Below are positions 5,176-6,505 of a stretch of 6,505 nucleotides of DNA, piece after piece. Location: contig CABQMD010000051.1 of assembly GCA_902465145.1 (NCBI GenBank), forward strand, positions 1 to 6,505. The letters run 5' to 3'. The notes beneath the pieces are model-generated. The model ran no database searches. It saw only the letters and a list, made by a program, of their open reading frames with translations, and was not told the origin of the DNA. Position 1 is the first letter of the stretch. Each line of letters starts with the position of its first letter. The position numbers were made by a program, and so were the translations under genes. This DNA comes from an uncultured Succinatimonas sp. GTDB lineage: Bacteria; Pseudomonadota; Gammaproteobacteria; Enterobacterales; Succinivibrionaceae.

Positions 5176-5739
5176 ATGATCAAAAAATTTTGTCTTAAGT
5201 TTTTTGCCGTGCTTTGCAGTGCCTTAATGTTGAGTTTGGTAGGTGGAAGTGCGTTCGCATCGGACACCGATACGGCGATTATATTTTTATCAAGAAGCGG
5301 GAACACGGAGCAACTTGCAAACTATGCTTCGGAGCTTACAGGCGGAGATGTGTATAGAATAGAATCTTCGCCTGAATATCCTGATGATTACCATGCTACT
5401 GTCGATAAAGTAAAAGAGGAAATGAATGCCGGAATTTTGCATGGTTTTAAAGACATAAGAATCGATTTGTCAAAATATGACAAAGTGATATTGGCAACTC
5501 CGACTTGGTGGGGACATATTCCAAGCCCTTTTGAAAAATGGTTGCATACTGTGTCTGCCGATTTTAACGGAAAAAAAGTAGTTACTTTTAACAGTCACGG
5601 CGGAAGCGGAATAGCAAACACCAGAGCTGATTTGGAAAAAGCCTTGCCTGCGGTAGCATTCGGTACGCATCTTTGTGTCTCAGGGGCACCGACTAAGGAG
5701 CAGGTGGAAAACTGGCTTAAAGAAAATCATTTCCTTTAA
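5176..5739 (+). CDS. exported flavodoxin-like protein
   Basis: Flavodoxins carry FMN and pass electrons. This one, 187 residues, is predicted to be exported. It has a Sec signal peptide (MIKKFCLKFF basic start, hydrophobic core AVLCSALMLSLVGG, likely cut after SAFA at residue 28). The mature part begins with a flavodoxin strand and the phosphate-binding loop SRSGNT (about 39-44). PTWWGHIPSPFEKWL, where the aromatic residues would stack on the flavin, follows at mid-length, then SHGGSGIANT near the C-terminal side. These match the flavodoxin_4 type found in many gut and host-associated bacteria, not the classical FldA. A periplasmic location needs FMN binding outside the cytoplasm, so a partner such as an exported oxidoreductase is likely but not in this window. 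It lies 87 bases before rimI, possibly on one transcript. Confidence 0.88.
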   Translation: MIKKFCLKFFAVLCSALMLSLVGGSAFASDTDTAIIFLSRSGNTEQLANYASELTGGDVYRIESSPEYPDDYHATVDKVKEEMNAGILHGFKDIRIDLSKYDKVILATPTWWGHIPSPFEKWLHTVSADFNGKKVVTFNSHGGSGIANTRADLEKALPAVAFGTHLCVSGAPTKEQVENWLKENHFL

Positions 5740-5826
5740 AATCTTCAGGATAAACATTTTATTAAACAGCCGTCTGATGTTTTGCAAGATTTCCTGCGCT
5801 TTTTAAAATGAGGTAAGGAGCTGGTT

Positions 5827-6372
5827 ATGAAGTACGGACAGGATCATTCTAAATTGCGTTTGGAAATAGCTCCGAAACAGAGTCCTGAATTGCTTGAAGT
5901 ACTTGAGCTTATAGAGCAGCGCACTCAGAAAAATCCTTGGAATGTGCAATCTCTTTGTGAGTGTTTTGCTGATCCCTATAAACTTTTAGTGCTTTTTTAT
6001 GTTGATCAGGTGATAGGTTTTGCGGTGATTTACAACACCAAATTTTCTACCGATCTTCTGACCATAGGGATAGATCCTGAATATCAGGGCAGAGGATTCG
6101 GAAGGTATTTACTCGAAAATACTCTTAAAGAAGCTCTTGCAGGAGGAGCTACAGAGTGTTTTTTGGAAGTGCGGTTTTCAAATTTAAGAGCAATTTCCCT
6201 GTATGAAAGTGTTGGTTTTGTAAAAGCTGGAGTGAGGAAAAATTATTATCAGGCTTCTGGGAATGTACCTGCAGAGCATGCCTACACCATGCATCTTGAG
6301 AACATTTCTTCTTGCTTAAACGTTGCAGACAAAAGAAGAAAGAGTCTACTGACATTTCAAAGCAGTGAGTAA
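5827..6372 (+). CDS. rimI: ribosomal protein S18 alanine N-acetyltransferase
   Basis: RimI transfers acetyl from acetyl-CoA to the N-terminal alanine of ribosomal protein S18. The GNAT fold is clear. NPWN (36-39) corresponds to the FPW segment. LLTIGIDPEYQGRGFGRYLLE (78-97) contains the acetyl-CoA loop Q-x-x-G-x-G. LEVRFSN (113-119) contains the catalytic-type Glu, and LYESVGF (125-131) has the conserved Tyr, followed by GVRKNYY. The match to E. coli RimI is strong from LEV to NYY. The protein has 181 residues against about 148, with roughly 10 extra at the N-terminus and a basic tail (about 162-181, NVADKRRKSLL) that the family lacks. AAGGAG lies six bases before the ATG. Confidence 0.93.
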   Translation: MKYGQDHSKLRLEIAPKQSPELLEVLELIEQRTQKNPWNVQSLCECFADPYKLLVLFYVDQVIGFAVIYNTKFSTDLLTIGIDPEYQGRGFGRYLLENTLKEALAGGATECFLEVRFSNLRAISLYESVGFVKAGVRKNYYQASGNVPAEHAYTMHLENISSCLNVADKRRKSLLTFQSSE

Positions 6373-6373
6373 A

Positions 6374-6443
6374 AAGATCCTTACTTGTATAACTCCTTAA
6401 GATACAAGCTGAAAATTTGTTGAGACTACCATTTCAGGATCTT
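6374..6443. repeat. nested inverted repeats after rimI
   Basis: AAGATCCT (6374-6381) and AGGATCTT (6436-6443) enclose a second pair, CTTGTAT (6384-6390) and ATACAAG (6402-6408). The RNA could fold as a long outer stem with an inner hairpin. There is no T-tract after either stem, so it is not a standard terminator for rimI. GTTTAC (6465-6470) and GTAAAC (6485-6490) form another small pair. No gene is seen from 6373 to 6505. Confidence 0.35.
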
Positions 6444-6505
6444 AAATTATGTGATCTGATTGGCGTTTACGGCATAGTTTTTTTGTAAACCCCCGTTGTG
6501 ATGCG

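Overview
The window looks like chromosomal DNA of an AT-rich gammaproteobacterium. The evidence is an SmpB/tmRNA pair of enterobacterial type with the tag ANDETFALAA, a class-B aspartate transcarbamoylase operon (pyrBI) with the zinc-binding regulatory chain, CCA ends encoded in both tRNA-Trp and tmRNA, and a RimI very like the E. coli protein. A host-associated, low-GC lineage such as the Succinivibrionaceae is possible, but that is a guess.

Layout. (1) 1-643: the 3' end of smpB, then ssrA (tmRNA), both on +. (2) 644-about 2330: a decayed mobile island inserted behind ssrA. It begins with short phased TGCC repeats and the wreck of a P4-type tyrosine integrase (818-1242), which has three stop codons, a change of frame and a large internal deletion. 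It still carries an apparently intact hicA-hicB toxin-antitoxin pair on the - strand (1399-2068), with its own terminator, an additional terminator-like hairpin between the two genes, and two inverted repeats upstream. A 100-base orphan block of unknown origin follows. (3) 2331-3939: the pyrBI operon on -, with a strong terminator, a perfect -10 box and a possible leader-peptide ORF that overlaps the start of pyrB. (4) 4018-4169: tRNA-Trp(CCA) with a clear sigma70 promoter and a terminator. (5) 4382-4933 (-): a poorly conserved protein that may be a divergent DNA polymerase III psi subunit (HolD). (6) 5176-6372 (+): an exported flavodoxin-like protein, then rimI. (7) 6373-6505: no gene seen, but nested inverted repeats.

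How the parts relate. SmpB and tmRNA form the ribosome-rescue system, and ssrA is a classical integration target, which explains the integrase relic directly downstream. HicAB is probably surviving cargo of that island, retained perhaps because it is addictive. PyrB and PyrI form one enzyme of pyrimidine synthesis. The HolD candidate gains support from lying near rimI, its neighbour in E. coli, although here the two are on opposite strands and separated by the flavodoxin gene.

I see no clearly new multi-gene system. The points most worth checking are the integrase decay and its arm-site-like repeats, the terminator placed between toxin and antitoxin, the pyrB leader ORF, the divergent HolD candidate and the secreted flavodoxin.
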